A DNA stretch of 64,000 nt from assembly GCF_000024885.1 (NCBI RefSeq), contig NC_013512.1:124001-188000 (forward strand), given 5' to 3'. The position numbers and the translations under genes were made by a program. Below the pieces are notes generated by a model. The model was not told the origin of the DNA and made no database searches. It saw only the letters and a program-made list of their open reading frames with translations. Shown piece after piece: positions 1 to 8,734 of this stretch (its first letter is position 1; each line of letters begins with the position of its first letter). The stretch is from Sulfurospirillum deleyianum DSM 6946 (lineage in GTDB: Bacteria > Campylobacterota > Campylobacteria > Campylobacterales > Sulfurospirillaceae).

Positions 1-30
1 CCTAATTGACTAATTTTTTAAGGAAACTGA

Positions 31-1248
31 ATGAAACAAACCCTCAAAGTCGCTACGTTACTAAGTCTTAGTACGGCAACCCTTTTAGCTTCAGGCTATA
101 GAATTCCTGAGCAATCTTTAAATTCTGTCGCAATGAGTGCGGCATACGTCGCCAGTGCCAATGGGGCTGATGCGAGTTATTATAACCCTGCCAATATGGC
201 ATTTATGGCAGAGGGTGGTTATATTGAAACCTCTTTAACGTATATTAATCTCCCTAAAGTGGATTATACCGCTTCTGGTGGAACTCCTGTTGGAAACAGT
301 AGTGGTGATTCCAAAGAGGAGAACTTTTTACTCCCCAATTTACACTATGTCTCACCAATGGTGGGCAATTGGCGTTATGGTCTTTCTATCGTAGCCCCTG
401 CTGGTCTTTCAAAGCGTTGGGATGAGAGCTATCAGATGAGAAGTTCTGAGGAGTTCACCTTAAAAGTTGTGGAGATCAATCCTACGGCAAGTTATAAAGT
501 GAATGACCAGTTAGCTTTGGGCTTTGGTTTGCGTGGAGTTTATACGACAGGAGTGATTAAATATCAAGGTGTTGGTGGAGGTTTTAATTATAACAATAAA
601 ATGGAAGCAGATTCCATTGATTATGGCTATAACCTTGCTTTTAGTTACAAACCGATTGAAGATTTAACATTTTCTGCGACCTACCGTTCGAAAGTAAATC
701 TTACGGTGGATGGTGATGCAAAAACAACAATTAATGGGGCTTTACTCAATGGTGATGTAAAAACACATATTCCTTTGCCTGCCTCGTTAGTCCTAGCAAC
801 AGCTTATACCTTAGATAAGACAACCCTTGAATTTGTATTTGAGCGCACCTATTGGTCAAGCTATAAAGATCTAGACTTTGACTTTGAAAATAGTGCTGTT
901 GAAGCAACTCCTTTAGGGCAATCAAAGCTAAAAAACTGGAAAGATGCCAATGCTTATCGTATAGGTATTAGTCACCAATACAGTGATGCACTAAAACTCA
1001 TGGCAGGTTTTGCGATTGATAAAACCCCTGTTCCTAGTAGCACGATGGGCTTTGAGCTTCCTGATTCGGATGCGAAGATTTACTCTGCGGGTTTTGAGTA
1101 TGCCTTAAGTAAAGAGATGAAAATGGGCTTAGCGTATCTGTACAGTGACAAAGAAGATAGGAGTGTGACTAACTCAGCAGGGGTTAATGGCAAATTTAGT
1201 GATTCAGCCGCACATCTTGTCACAGCATCTCTCAAATATAAGTTTTAG
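31..1248 (+). CDS. FadL/TodX (OmpP1) family outer-membrane transporter
   Basis: This encodes a 405-residue outer-membrane beta-barrel of the FadL/TodX family, which takes up hydrophobic compounds such as long-chain fatty acids. Residues 1 to about 21 form a signal peptide. The mature protein begins with the family's N-terminal hatch, G-Y-R-I-P-E-Q-S, followed by the typical A-D-A-S-Y-Y-N-P-A-N stretch near residues 46-55. The chain ends in an aromatic residue (Y-K-F), as expected for barrel assembly. The start is supported by AAGGAAAC just upstream. The acyl-CoA ligase gene follows 2 bases later, which suggests coupled uptake and activation of fatty acids. The substrate is inferred; some FadL relatives carry aromatics instead. 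Confidence 0.88.
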   Translation: MKQTLKVATLLSLSTATLLASGYRIPEQSLNSVAMSAAYVASANGADASYYNPANMAFMAEGGYIETSLTYINLPKVDYTASGGTPVGNSSGDSKEENFLLPNLHYVSPMVGNWRYGLSIVAPAGLSKRWDESYQMRSSEEFTLKVVEINPTASYKVNDQLALGFGLRGVYTTGVIKYQGVGGGFNYNNKMEADSIDYGYNLAFSYKPIEDLTFSATYRSKVNLTVDGDAKTTINGALLNGDVKTHIPLPASLVLATAYTLDKTTLEFVFERTYWSSYKDLDFDFENSAVEATPLGQSKLKNWKDANAYRIGISHQYSDALKLMAGFAIDKTPVPSSTMGFELPDSDAKIYSAGFEYALSKEMKMGLAYLYSDKEDRSVTNSAGVNGKFSDSAAHLVTASLKYKF

Positions 1249-1250
1249 AT

Positions 1251-2813
1251 ATGCTCAGTTATCCGTATCAAAATTTTTATGAGGTGCTGTGTTCGAATGC
1301 AAAAAACGCACCTCGAAAAACGGCTATTTTTATGGATGATAGAAAGATAAGTTATGCCAAACTCAAAGATTCGATTGATACGTTTGCACACTTTTTAAAG
1401 CAAAGCAACATTCAAAAAGGTGACAAAGTCGCCATGATTGTAGGGAACTGCGAAGCGTTTGTGGTGGCGTTGTACGCCATCACCAAACTAGGCGCTATTG
1501 CCGTTCCTCTCAATACTTTCTTAAAAGAAGAGGAGTTTGAGTATATCTTAAATGACTGCGGTGCCAAAATGCTTTTAAGCTCCTATGCTTTTGCTAAAGA
1601 AACGAAACCTTTGCTAGAGCGTACTAAAATTGAGCGTATTATTTGGATAGAAGCGCCTTTGGATGAAAATGAGGAACGTTTCGAGACAATTTTAGCGACA
1701 ACGCTTAGGGATGTAGAAGAAGCGTGTGAGGCTAAGCTTGATGATACCGCCTGTATCGTCTATACTTCAGGAACAACAGGTAAACCTAAAGGGGCGATGC
1801 TCAGTTACCGCAATCTCTTCTCAAATGCCATTAGTGGAGCAGACTCTTTTAAAGTTACATGTAACGATAGGTTTATTGTTTTTCTACCGATGTTTCACAG
1901 CTTTACACTCTCCATTATGGTGCTTTTACCGATGTTTACCTGTTCTAGCATTGTCATTGTGCGCTCTGTTTTTCCTTTTGCCAATGTACTCAAACAAACA
2001 TTGCTAAAACGTGTCACCATTTTTCTAGGCGTTCCTACGCTCTATAACGCCTTGTTGAAGGCAAAGATTCCATGGTATTTTATGTGGTTTAACAAAGTAC
2101 GCATTTTTATCTCAGGCAGTGCGCCATTAAGTGAACAAGCACTCAATGATTTTGGTGCCAAATTTAAAAAAGCCAAACTCTTAGAGGGATATGGTTTAAG
2201 TGAATGTTCACCTGCGGTATGTGTAAACCGACTGGATCATCAAAAACCGCTCTCCGTTGGGCTGCCTCTTCCTAGCTATGAGATTAAGATAGTGGATGAA
2301 GAACGGATGGAAGTTCCTATGGGTGAGGTAGGTGAGATTATGGTCAAGGGTGATTGTGTCATGCAAGGCTATCTGAATCATCCTGATGCGACGGATGAGA
2401 CGATTAGCAATGGTTGGTTACTCACAGGTGATTTGGGCAAGAAAGATAAAGATGGCTTTGTGTACATTGTGGATCGTAAGAAAGATTTGATTATCTCAAA
2501 AGGGATTAATATTTATCCTAGAGAAATTGAAGAGGTGATTTACAAATACGAAGGTGTGGACGCTGTAGCGGTCATTGGACTTAAAAATGAACAAACCAAA
2601 GATGAGGATGTCCTAGCTTTTATCCAACCCAAAGAAAATGTGACCCTCATCGAAGTAGAACTCAGAAGTTACCTAAAGAAACATTTAGCCAATTTTAAAT
2701 TACCAAAGCATATTTATTTTGTAGAAGAGTTACCTAAAAATGCAACAGGAAAGGTCTTAAAACGGGTCTTAAAAGAAAATGTTCAATCTGGCAATTTTTT
2801 GCGTAAAAAATAG
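1251..2813 (+). CDS. fadD: Long-chain fatty acid--CoA ligase / AMP-forming acyl-CoA synthetase
   Basis: This 520-residue member of the ANL adenylate-forming superfamily activates a fatty acid to acyl-AMP and then acyl-CoA in the cytoplasm. The phosphate-binding motif Y-T-S-G-T-T-G-K-P-K-G lies near residue 171. The A8 hinge region (D-L-G followed by D-R-K-K-D-L-I-I-S-K-G) lies near residues 395-417. The C-terminal P-K-N-A-T-G-K motif holds the catalytic lysine of the adenylation step. The length is normal for the family. It starts 2 bases after the FadL-type gene, so the two are surely co-transcribed. The chain-length preference cannot be read from sequence. One TTACATGTAA motif (1855-1864) lies inside and encodes V-T-C-N. 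Confidence 0.87.
   Translation: MLSYPYQNFYEVLCSNAKNAPRKTAIFMDDRKISYAKLKDSIDTFAHFLKQSNIQKGDKVAMIVGNCEAFVVALYAITKLGAIAVPLNTFLKEEEFEYILNDCGAKMLLSSYAFAKETKPLLERTKIERIIWIEAPLDENEERFETILATTLRDVEEACEAKLDDTACIVYTSGTTGKPKGAMLSYRNLFSNAISGADSFKVTCNDRFIVFLPMFHSFTLSIMVLLPMFTCSSIVIVRSVFPFANVLKQTLLKRVTIFLGVPTLYNALLKAKIPWYFMWFNKVRIFISGSAPLSEQALNDFGAKFKKAKLLEGYGLSECSPAVCVNRLDHQKPLSVGLPLPSYEIKIVDEERMEVPMGEVGEIMVKGDCVMQGYLNHPDATDETISNGWLLTGDLGKKDKDGFVYIVDRKKDLIISKGINIYPREIEEVIYKYEGVDAVAVIGLKNEQTKDEDVLAFIQPKENVTLIEVELRSYLKKHLANFKLPKHIYFVEELPKNATGKVLKRVLKENVQSGNFLRKK
1855..1864. repeat. First copy of the dispersed 10-bp palindrome TTACATGTAA (28 copies in window)
   Basis: Exact copies begin at 1855, 4674, 8167, 9621, 10848, 10884, 13860, 21005, 21541, 21981, 23915, 27082, 27689, 27983, 29140, 30342, 32808, 44150, 45981, 47343, 50900, 54732, 56712, 57636, 58558, 59328, 61072 and 61138. 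Near copies lie at about 15221, 30773, 34509 and 48409. Flanks often extend the palindrome to CTTTACATGTAAAG or CGTTACATGTAACG. I counted these by eye. The role is unknown; see findings. Confidence 0.95.
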
Positions 2814-2914
2814 AGATTAACTTTCGTATCAAAGGGTTATTTTATTATCATCTTGTCATCATATAAACCCCAATATGTGCAAGGGTATGATTTATTGGGA
2901 TGAAAGGGTGAGTA

Positions 2915-4648
2915 TTGAAGTATTTAATCGATTTTTTAGAGTGTAAAGATGTTCAAAAATGTCAAATTTATGAGCATCTAAAATGTTCACTCAATGAAGC
3001 GAAGCTCTTACAAATCATGACCAAAGAGTATGTTCAAGGCTCGGTAGACTTGGATGTTTCTGAGATTTTGATGAAACTTTTTGGTCAAAAAAATTATGCC
3101 CATTTGCATCAGCTTGTTTTAGTCAAAGAGCTAATTGAACAAGGCTGGATTGTTCAGAATAATTTTTTAAATTCTAAGATTATGGATGTTTCTCAACTGG
3201 AGCTTTTAAACAGCAGTGTGACACTGAGCTCCGCATTTCTAAAACTCCTTGAGGAAGGAACACTTGAGGTCGTGTTACCAGATGTGACACCTTATGAGGA
3301 TCATCTTGAATATTTAAAAGATCAATTTTTTCGTATCGAACTCTATCAAAAACTCAGTCAAACAAAAAACAGTGCGACAGAAAGCTCCCCAAGTATTGGG
3401 CGACTTAAAAACAAACTCGAACTTTTAGAGAGCCGTATTAGTGAGCGTATAAAAGTAACACAAAATGAGATTATCGTTGAAAGTATTTTTAAAGAGAATG
3501 AATTAAGCCTCAAAGAACAACTCATTTTTCTAGCCCTTCTTAAAGAGGAGTATGCAGGAGAGTTTGAGAGTTTAAGAGATATGAATACGCTTATTAATCT
3601 CATTAGTTTGGATGATTATGAAAAGATTAAAAACCGCTCGTTACTCGAAGAAGGTTCAAAACTCATTGAAAATCTCATTATTGATTACGATGAAATGCTT
3701 AGCACCTTTGGGGGTGTGACACGTAGTTTTTTCATTGCCGAAGAGATTTTGCAAAAAATTATGCACCCTAACAAAGAGAAGAAAAATAAAAAAATTAAAC
3801 TTGATATGCTGATTGGTGAGCAAGAGCTTTTTGAGCTGATTGACCCTAAAACAACGCTCGAAGATGTCATTTTGCACCCTAAGACCAAAGAGGTTTTGGA
3901 CAATTTACTCAAACAGATTGATAAAAATGTGGTGAAATTGCTTAGAGAATGGGGCATCAAAGAGAGACGCAGTGGGATTGATGCGAAGATTATTCTCTAT
4001 GGACCTCCTGGTACTGGCAAAACCATGACGGCTCTTTCTTTGGCAAAGTCGATGAAAAAACGAGTGCTGAGTTTTGATTGTTCGAAGATTCTCTCAAAAT
4101 ATGTGGGGGAAAGTGAAAAAAATGTACGCAATATTTTTGACACCTACAAAGAGTTGTGCAAAAAAACCAAAAGTGAGCCACTTTTACTGCTTAATGAAGC
4201 CGACCAGTTTTTAAGCGCTCGCTCAACCGACAGTGGAGCAAGTGCTGATAAAATGCACAACCAAATGCAAAATATCTTTTTAGAGCAGATTGAGCGTTTT
4301 GATGGACTACTGATTGCAACGACCAATCTTTTAGAGACGATTGACCCTGCCTTTTCCAGACGTTTTGACTATAAAATAGCCTTTGAAAAGCCTGACTTTA
4401 CTCAGCGTTTGGAACTTTGGAAAAAGCTTTTACCTCAAAATGCACGTTATGAAGAGGGACTTGATATTGAGCGCTTAGCGTCCTATCCGCTCACAGGTGG
4501 GCAGATTAAAGTAGTGCTTAAAAACACAGCACTTAAGGTAGCCACCAAAGAGGAGCCTTTGTTTACCTTTGAGGATTTTAAACTCTCTATTGATCGTGAA
4601 ACCAAAGGCGCTTTTGGGGATGTGAAGTCGGTTGGTTTTATGAAGTAA
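2915..4648 (+). CDS. AAA-family ATPase with long N-terminal region
   Basis: This 577-residue protein has a C-terminal AAA ATPase domain. Walker A, G-P-P-G-T-G-K-T, is at residues 363-370. The Walker B strand ends L-L-L-L-N-E at residues 427-428. N-E in place of D-E is common in this bacterial subgroup, so I do not read it as inactivation. An F-S-R-R-F arginine-finger segment follows. The N-terminal 300 residues are mostly helical and I recognise no domain there. The start is TTG with AAGGGTGAG upstream; a GTG at 2908 is out of frame and soon hits a stop. The gene stands alone, ahead of a hairpin terminator and the nuo operon. Its substrate is unknown. Confidence 0.8.
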   Translation: MKYLIDFLECKDVQKCQIYEHLKCSLNEAKLLQIMTKEYVQGSVDLDVSEILMKLFGQKNYAHLHQLVLVKELIEQGWIVQNNFLNSKIMDVSQLELLNSSVTLSSAFLKLLEEGTLEVVLPDVTPYEDHLEYLKDQFFRIELYQKLSQTKNSATESSPSIGRLKNKLELLESRISERIKVTQNEIIVESIFKENELSLKEQLIFLALLKEEYAGEFESLRDMNTLINLISLDDYEKIKNRSLLEEGSKLIENLIIDYDEMLSTFGGVTRSFFIAEEILQKIMHPNKEKKNKKIKLDMLIGEQELFELIDPKTTLEDVILHPKTKEVLDNLLKQIDKNVVKLLREWGIKERRSGIDAKIILYGPPGTGKTMTALSLAKSMKKRVLSFDCSKILSKYVGESEKNVRNIFDTYKELCKKTKSEPLLLLNEADQFLSARSTDSGASADKMHNQMQNIFLEQIERFDGLLIATTNLLETIDPAFSRRFDYKIAFEKPDFTQRLELWKKLLPQNARYEEGLDIERLASYPLTGGQIKVVLKNTALKVATKEEPLFTFEDFKLSIDRETKGAFGDVKSVGFMK

Positions 4649-4666
4649 AGGCTTGCAAGCCTTTTT
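4647..4666 (+). terminator. Hairpin terminator after the AAA ATPase gene
   Basis: An 18-bp perfect palindrome (AAAGGCT stem, TGCA loop, AGCCTTT) overlaps the stop codon at its first base and is followed by a short T run. It is a good intrinsic terminator and separates the AAA gene from the nuo operon. Confidence 0.8.
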
Positions 4667-4673
4667 GAGCACT

Positions 4674-4683
4674 TTACATGTAA
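4674..4683. repeat. TTACATGTAA copy between the AAA gene and nuoA
   Basis: This copy extends to the 14-bp palindrome CTTTACATGTAAAG. With one bulged base the flanks GAGCAC and GTGTTC also pair, giving a second hairpin (about 4667-4692) straight after the terminator, in the probable nuo leader/promoter region. Confidence 0.9.
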
Positions 4684-4729
4684 AGAGTGTTCAAATGGAT
4701 TTGTGGTAAAAAAAGTAAAGGAATTGCAG

Positions 4730-5128
4730 ATGACCTCTTTGTCGCACATGGATTTTTCACATCCTTTTTTTGGAGCCTTTTTTCTACTCGTTTTTTGTGC
4801 AGTTGTCTTTTATGGCATTACCATTTTAGCACGAACCGTGAGTCGAAAGATGGCACGTTTGGATACGGAGAAGCTTAAACTCACCATCTACGAGTGTGGA
4901 CCAGAAGTGACCAAACAGCCCAACAAAATCTCCGCACACTTCTATTTGTTTGCGGTATTGTTTATTTTGTTTGATGTGGAGATTATTTTTATGTTCCCGT
5001 GGGCGGTTAACTTTAAGGTTTTAGGAATGTTTGGGTTTATTGAGATGATTTTGTTTGTTTTGATTTTGAGCATAGGTTTTGCCTACGCATGGAGAAAAGG
5101 AGCGCTTGAATGGCACAGCATAAGATAA
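4730..5128 (+). CDS. nuoA: NADH-quinone oxidoreductase subunit A
   Basis: This is a small Complex I membrane subunit of 132 residues with three transmembrane helices. The loop after helix 1 holds the conserved Y-E-C-G segment, and the F-D-V-E-I-I-F motif in helix 2 is characteristic. The frame is open upstream to a GTG at 4703, but AAGGAA just before the ATG at 4730 favours the shorter start. It is the first gene of the 14-gene nuo operon and overlaps nuoB by 19 bases. NuoA helps form the interface between the membrane arm and the quinone site. Confidence 0.93.
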   Translation: MTSLSHMDFSHPFFGAFFLLVFCAVVFYGITILARTVSRKMARLDTEKLKLTIYECGPEVTKQPNKISAHFYLFAVLFILFDVEIIFMFPWAVNFKVLGMFGFIEMILFVLILSIGFAYAWRKGALEWHSIR

Positions 5129-5619
5129 ATTACCTCCAAGAAGCAGGGCTTCCTGTTGCTTTGACGACGGTTGATAAATTGGTGCAGTGGGGTCGTAGTA
5201 ACTCGCTTTGGCCTCTTACCTATGGACTGGCTTGTTGTGCGATTGAGATGATGGCAACGGGAGCGAGTCGTTACGATTTTGACCGTTTTGGAACGATTTT
5301 TAGAGCGAGCCCTAGACAAGCCGATGTGATTGTGATTGCAGGAACACTGACCAAAAAACATGCTCCTTTTATGCGCCGTTTGTACGACCAGATGCCTGAT
5401 CCAAAATGGGTCATTAGCATGGGTAGTTGTGCCAACACAGGCGGAATGTTTAATACCTACGCTACCGTTCAAGGGGCGGATAGAATTGTGCCTGTGGATA
5501 TTTATCTTCCAGGGTGTGCGCCTCGTCCTGAAACGCTTCAGTATGCGCTTATGCTGCTTCAAAAGAAAATTAGAACCGAGAAAGCCTCTCGTAAACTTGC
5601 GCCTAAAAGGTTGGTATGA
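5110..5619 (+). CDS. nuoB: NADH-quinone oxidoreductase subunit B
   Basis: This 169-residue peripheral-arm subunit carries the terminal [4Fe-4S] cluster N2 that reduces quinone. The ligands are visible: the tandem pair C42-C43 in L-A-C-C-A-I-E-M, C107 in M-G-S-C-A-N-T, and C136 in P-G-C-A-P-R-P. Length and motifs are fully typical. The gene overlaps nuoA by 19 bases and nuoC by 4 bases (ATGA), so translation is coupled. Confidence 0.97.
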   Translation: MAQHKINYLQEAGLPVALTTVDKLVQWGRSNSLWPLTYGLACCAIEMMATGASRYDFDRFGTIFRASPRQADVIVIAGTLTKKHAPFMRRLYDQMPDPKWVISMGSCANTGGMFNTYATVQGADRIVPVDIYLPGCAPRPETLQYALMLLQKKIRTEKASRKLAPKRLV

Positions 5620-6416
5620 TGAGAGTTTACAGCGATAAAAAAAACGTACAAAAAAAAGCTTACTACAACGACCGTTATTTTGTAGCTCCAGAAATTCCCA
5701 AAGAAGCAGTGGAGAGTGATGAAGTTTTTGCCAAAGATGTGAAAGATTTGGAGTCTTCCTTTTTTATTAAGGAATCGTACATCCAAAGAGGTCAGCTTGT
5801 CCTTTATATCAACGCAAAGGATAATCTCAAAGTTTTAGAATTTTTAAGGGATAAACTCTCCTACAATTTTTTAAGTGAGCACAGTGCGATTGATTGGTTG
5901 GCTAAAAGCGGTGAGTTTGAGATTTTTTACCAACTCCTCTCCACGAGCAAACGTAAACGTCTGCGTGTAAAATGTTTTCTCAAAGAGAAAGAGACTTTGC
6001 AAAGCGTGAGCAATGTGTATAAAAGTGCTGATTGGGCGGAACGTGAAATGTATGATATGTTTGGTGTCATCATTAGTGGGCATCCGTATATGAAACGTCT
6101 TTTGATGCCGGATGATTGGTATGACCATCCGCTTCGCAAAACCTATCCACTTCAAGGTGATGAGGTTGCGCAGTGGTATGAGATTGATAAAATTTTTGGT
6201 AAAGAGTACCGTGACATTATTGGACCAGAAGAGCGAGATAGCGCACGTATTGATGTGAATGATACCTACCGTTTTGCGCATCTTCACCATGAAGTGCCTT
6301 TTGGTGCAGAACCTAGTGTGGAGAAGACAAACACCGATTATCAAGAAGAGGGTGGGGTGTTTATTGTGAAAAAATTGAAAAAAGAAGATTCCAAAATTGT
6401 GAAAGAAAGGCCTTAA
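5616..6416 (+). CDS. nuoC: NADH-quinone oxidoreductase subunit C
   Basis: This 266-residue, 30-kDa-type peripheral-arm subunit bridges NuoB and NuoD. The conserved core lies in the second half: [11 protein letters not shown] near residues 138-148, then a [11 protein letters not shown] segment. There is an N-terminal extension of about 60 charged residues relative to short NuoC proteins. nuoC and nuoD are separate genes here, unlike the fused nuoCD of E. coli. Two adjacent ATGs (5616 and 5619) could serve as start; the first overlaps the nuoB stop. Confidence 0.95.
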   Translation: MMRVYSDKKNVQKKAYYNDRYFVAPEIPKEAVESDEVFAKDVKDLESSFFIKESYIQRGQLVLYINAKDNLKVLEFLRDKLSYNFLSEHSAIDWLAKSGEFEIFYQLLSTSKRKRLRVKCFLKEKETLQSVSNVYKSADWAEREMYDMFGVIISGHPYMKRLLMPDDWYDHPLRKTYPLQGDEVAQWYEIDKIFGKEYRDIIGPEERDSARIDVNDTYRFAHLHHEVPFGAEPSVEKTNTDYQEEGGVFIVKKLKKEDSKIVKERP

Positions 6417-6418
6417 CC

Positions 6419-7645
6419 ATGCAAAAAGTCAATCGTCTAAAACCTTTCTTTGAGAATATCGCTTTTGAGCGTGAAGATAACCATATGATTGTGAACTTTG
6501 GACCTCAACACCCCAGTTCTCACGGACAATTACGCCTGATTTTAGAGCTTGATGGCGAGAAAGTGAGCAAAGCAACCCCTGATATTGGCTACTTGCACCG
6601 TGGTATGGAGAAGATGGCTGAAAATATGATTTACAATGAGTTTTTGCCAACGACCGATAGAATGGATTATATTGCCGCAAGTTCCAATAACTACGGGTTT
6701 TCTTTAGCGGTTGAGAAGCTCATAGGACTTGAAGTGCCTAGACGGGCAAAAGTGATTCGTATGCTTTTACTGGAGCTAAATCGTATTACCTCACATCTTT
6801 TTTGGTTAGCAACCCATGCGCTTGATGTAGGTGCGATGACCATCTTTTTATACACCTTTAGAGAAAGGGAGTATGCGCTGGATTTGATTGAGGATTATTG
6901 TGGTGCAAGACTCACACACTCTTCAGTTCGTATTGGTGGCGTGCCTTTGGATTTACCTAAAGGCTGGTTAGAAAACCTCAATCGCTACCTCAATCGTTTA
7001 CCCCATGATATCACCGATTATGAAGCATTGTTGGATGAGAACCGTATTTGGAAGATGCGTTTGGAAGGGGTGGGTGTTGTCACTCCTGAACAAGCGCAAA
7101 GTTGGGGTTGTTCGGGTCCGATGTTAAGAGGCAGTGGCATTGCGTGGGATATTCGTAAAGAAGAGCCGTATGAACTCTACGATGAGGTCGAGTTTGATGT
7201 CCCTGTCAGTACGACCTGTGATAGTTATGGACGCTATAAATTGCATATGGAAGAGATGAAACAGAGTATTCGTATTTTAAAACAACTCATTCCGATGTAT
7301 GAAGGAACAAGCCCTGAGATTATGGCGCATGCTCCGCAGTATATTAGTGCACCTAAAGAGCAGATTATGACGCAAAATTATGCTTTGATGCAACATTTTG
7401 TTCTCGTTACACAAGGTATGCGCCCACCTGTGGGTGAAGTCTATGTGGCAACCGAGTCGCCTAAAGGTGAGTTAGGGTTTTACATTAACTCCCAAGGAGA
7501 GCCTTATCCGTACCGTTTGAAACTGAGAACCCCTAGCTTTTTTCACACCGCTTTCTTGCAGGAGTTATTGGTGGGTGAGTATTTGGCGGACGTGGTGGCG
7601 ATTATTGGAAATGCGAATATCGTCTTTGGCGAAATTGACAGATAA
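6419..7645 (+). CDS. nuoD: NADH-quinone oxidoreductase subunit D
   Basis: This 408-residue, 49-kDa-type subunit forms the quinone pocket with NuoB. The signature P-Q-H-P-S-S-H-G and the following Y-L-H-R-G-M-E-K motif near residues 30-65 hold the quinone-site His. The family resembles the large subunit of [NiFe] hydrogenases but lacks the nickel-binding cysteine pairs. It starts 2 bases after nuoC. The full length and conserved C-terminus (G-E-I-D-R) indicate an intact gene. Confidence 0.97.
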   Translation: MQKVNRLKPFFENIAFEREDNHMIVNFGPQHPSSHGQLRLILELDGEKVSKATPDIGYLHRGMEKMAENMIYNEFLPTTDRMDYIAASSNNYGFSLAVEKLIGLEVPRRAKVIRMLLLELNRITSHLFWLATHALDVGAMTIFLYTFREREYALDLIEDYCGARLTHSSVRIGGVPLDLPKGWLENLNRYLNRLPHDITDYEALLDENRIWKMRLEGVGVVTPEQAQSWGCSGPMLRGSGIAWDIRKEEPYELYDEVEFDVPVSTTCDSYGRYKLHMEEMKQSIRILKQLIPMYEGTSPEIMAHAPQYISAPKEQIMTQNYALMQHFVLVTQGMRPPVGEVYVATESPKGELGFYINSQGEPYPYRLKLRTPSFFHTAFLQELLVGEYLADVVAIIGNANIVFGEIDR

Positions 7646-7654
7646 GGAGAGGGC

Positions 7655-7894
7655 ATGCAACGCTATGATTTACGCCATTTAGGGGATGATTTTTACGGAC
7701 GTATGCTTGAAATTATTGACGAGAGCACTTTGGGTGAGGTGTCTATTTTTATGTTTGAAATAGGCGATTTTTCTCCTGTTCAAAAAAGTGCTGATGTGAT
7801 TAAAGAGGCGGGTTGGACGCTGATGAACTCTCTTAAATTCAATGAAGCGGATTGGATGATTGTGGTTAAAAAAGTAAAAAGTGAAGTAGCATAA
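7655..7894 (+). CDS. Complex I accessory subunit in nuoE position (Campylobacterota type)
   Basis: This 79-residue protein occupies the nuoE slot but is not NuoE: it has no cysteines, so it cannot carry the [2Fe-2S] cluster N1a. It resembles, from memory, the small Cj1575c/HP1264-type subunits found in the nuo operons of Campylobacter and Helicobacter. AAGGAGAGGGC precedes the ATG. It overlaps the next gene by one base (TAATG). In Campylobacter the matching pair is thought to let Complex I accept electrons from flavodoxin rather than NADH; the extension to this organism is inference. Confidence 0.85.
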   Translation: MQRYDLRHLGDDFYGRMLEIIDESTLGEVSIFMFEIGDFSPVQKSADVIKEAGWTLMNSLKFNEADWMIVVKKVKSEVA

Positions 7895-8727
7895 TGGAAA
7901 AGAAACAGTTTATACACGCCCTGCAACAAGCAAAAAAAGAGGCTTTTGCTTTTAGTTGTAACGATTTTGATGTGATTATCTCCGTGGGTGTTTTGCCCTC
8001 ACGCCATGATGAAGCACTGCTTCAGGCACTTCAAAATAGCGATGCCAAATTGGTCTATTTGTTTAGCATGGAAGAGGCTTCACTGATTGAGAAAAGTGCT
8101 TTTTTTAGCCGTTATGAAGTGGGCTCAGAAGAGGGTGTTTTTGCGCTTTTAGCCAAAAGTTTTCTTTTACATGTAAAGATGCCTCACATGATTGAATCGT
8201 ACTTTGAAGAGCTGGATGAGGGTTATTTGAGTGCGGAGAGCAACGTGGGTGAAGAGGAGATTGAGGTGATTGAAGCCTTGTATCAAAAGGCGAATAAGGT
8301 CTTACTCCTTTTAGGGGATGATGTCATCTTCCATCCAAGAGCTTCTCATATTGCCAAACTCGCAGGACTCATCGCCCGTTATGGAAAAGCTCATGTGATG
8401 GTTGTGGGTGCAACGGAGGCAGATGTGAGCCTCAATGATAGTTTAGAGATGATGGATGAGGTTGCGGATATTAAGAGTTTTGATGGGGTTGTGGTCTATG
8501 AATGTCCTTTGAAGGTAGGTGAAAAAGAGGGCGTATTGATTGGATCATCCCAGTTTCAAATGGCGGCTAAAGTCAAAGAGAATGAAAGCATTGGCGTGAA
8601 AATAGGCGAAGAAGTCCATGCGTGTACTTTCGTTAAAAATGAAACGCTCAAAGGGGTTATTGGATTAATGCCCTGTGCGAAACTGGGTAGGGCGTATCCC
8701 TACCATGTTGTCAAAATAGTGAAGTGA
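7894..8727 (+). CDS. Complex I accessory subunit in nuoF position (Campylobacterota type)
   Basis: This 277-residue protein sits where nuoF should be, but it lacks the NADH- and FMN-binding glycine motifs and the four-cysteine N3 site of NuoF. It matches the Cj1574c/HP1265 type by position and character. Residues from about 135 (G-D-D-V-I-F-H-P-R-A-S-H-I-A-K-L-A-G-L-I) closely match a NuoG segment near its residue 540 in this same operon, which suggests descent from the NuoG C-terminal domain. It probably forms part of a modified electron-input module. No redox cofactor site is evident. Confidence 0.85.
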   Translation: MEKKQFIHALQQAKKEAFAFSCNDFDVIISVGVLPSRHDEALLQALQNSDAKLVYLFSMEEASLIEKSAFFSRYEVGSEEGVFALLAKSFLLHVKMPHMIESYFEELDEGYLSAESNVGEEEIEVIEALYQKANKVLLLLGDDVIFHPRASHIAKLAGLIARYGKAHVMVVGATEADVSLNDSLEMMDEVADIKSFDGVVVYECPLKVGEKEGVLIGSSQFQMAAKVKENESIGVKIGEEVHACTFVKNETLKGVIGLMPCAKLGRAYPYHVVKIVK

Positions 8728-8734
8728 GGCTGTC

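Noticed and set aside
4193-4198. Inactivating mutation in the AAA protein (N-E instead of D-E in Walker B)
   Set aside because: The L-L-x-N-E-A-D form is common in this bacterial AAA subgroup, and Walker A and the arginine finger are intact.
4703-4729. GTG start for nuoA at 4703
   Set aside because: The ATG at 4730 has AAGGAA just upstream and gives the family-typical N-terminus.
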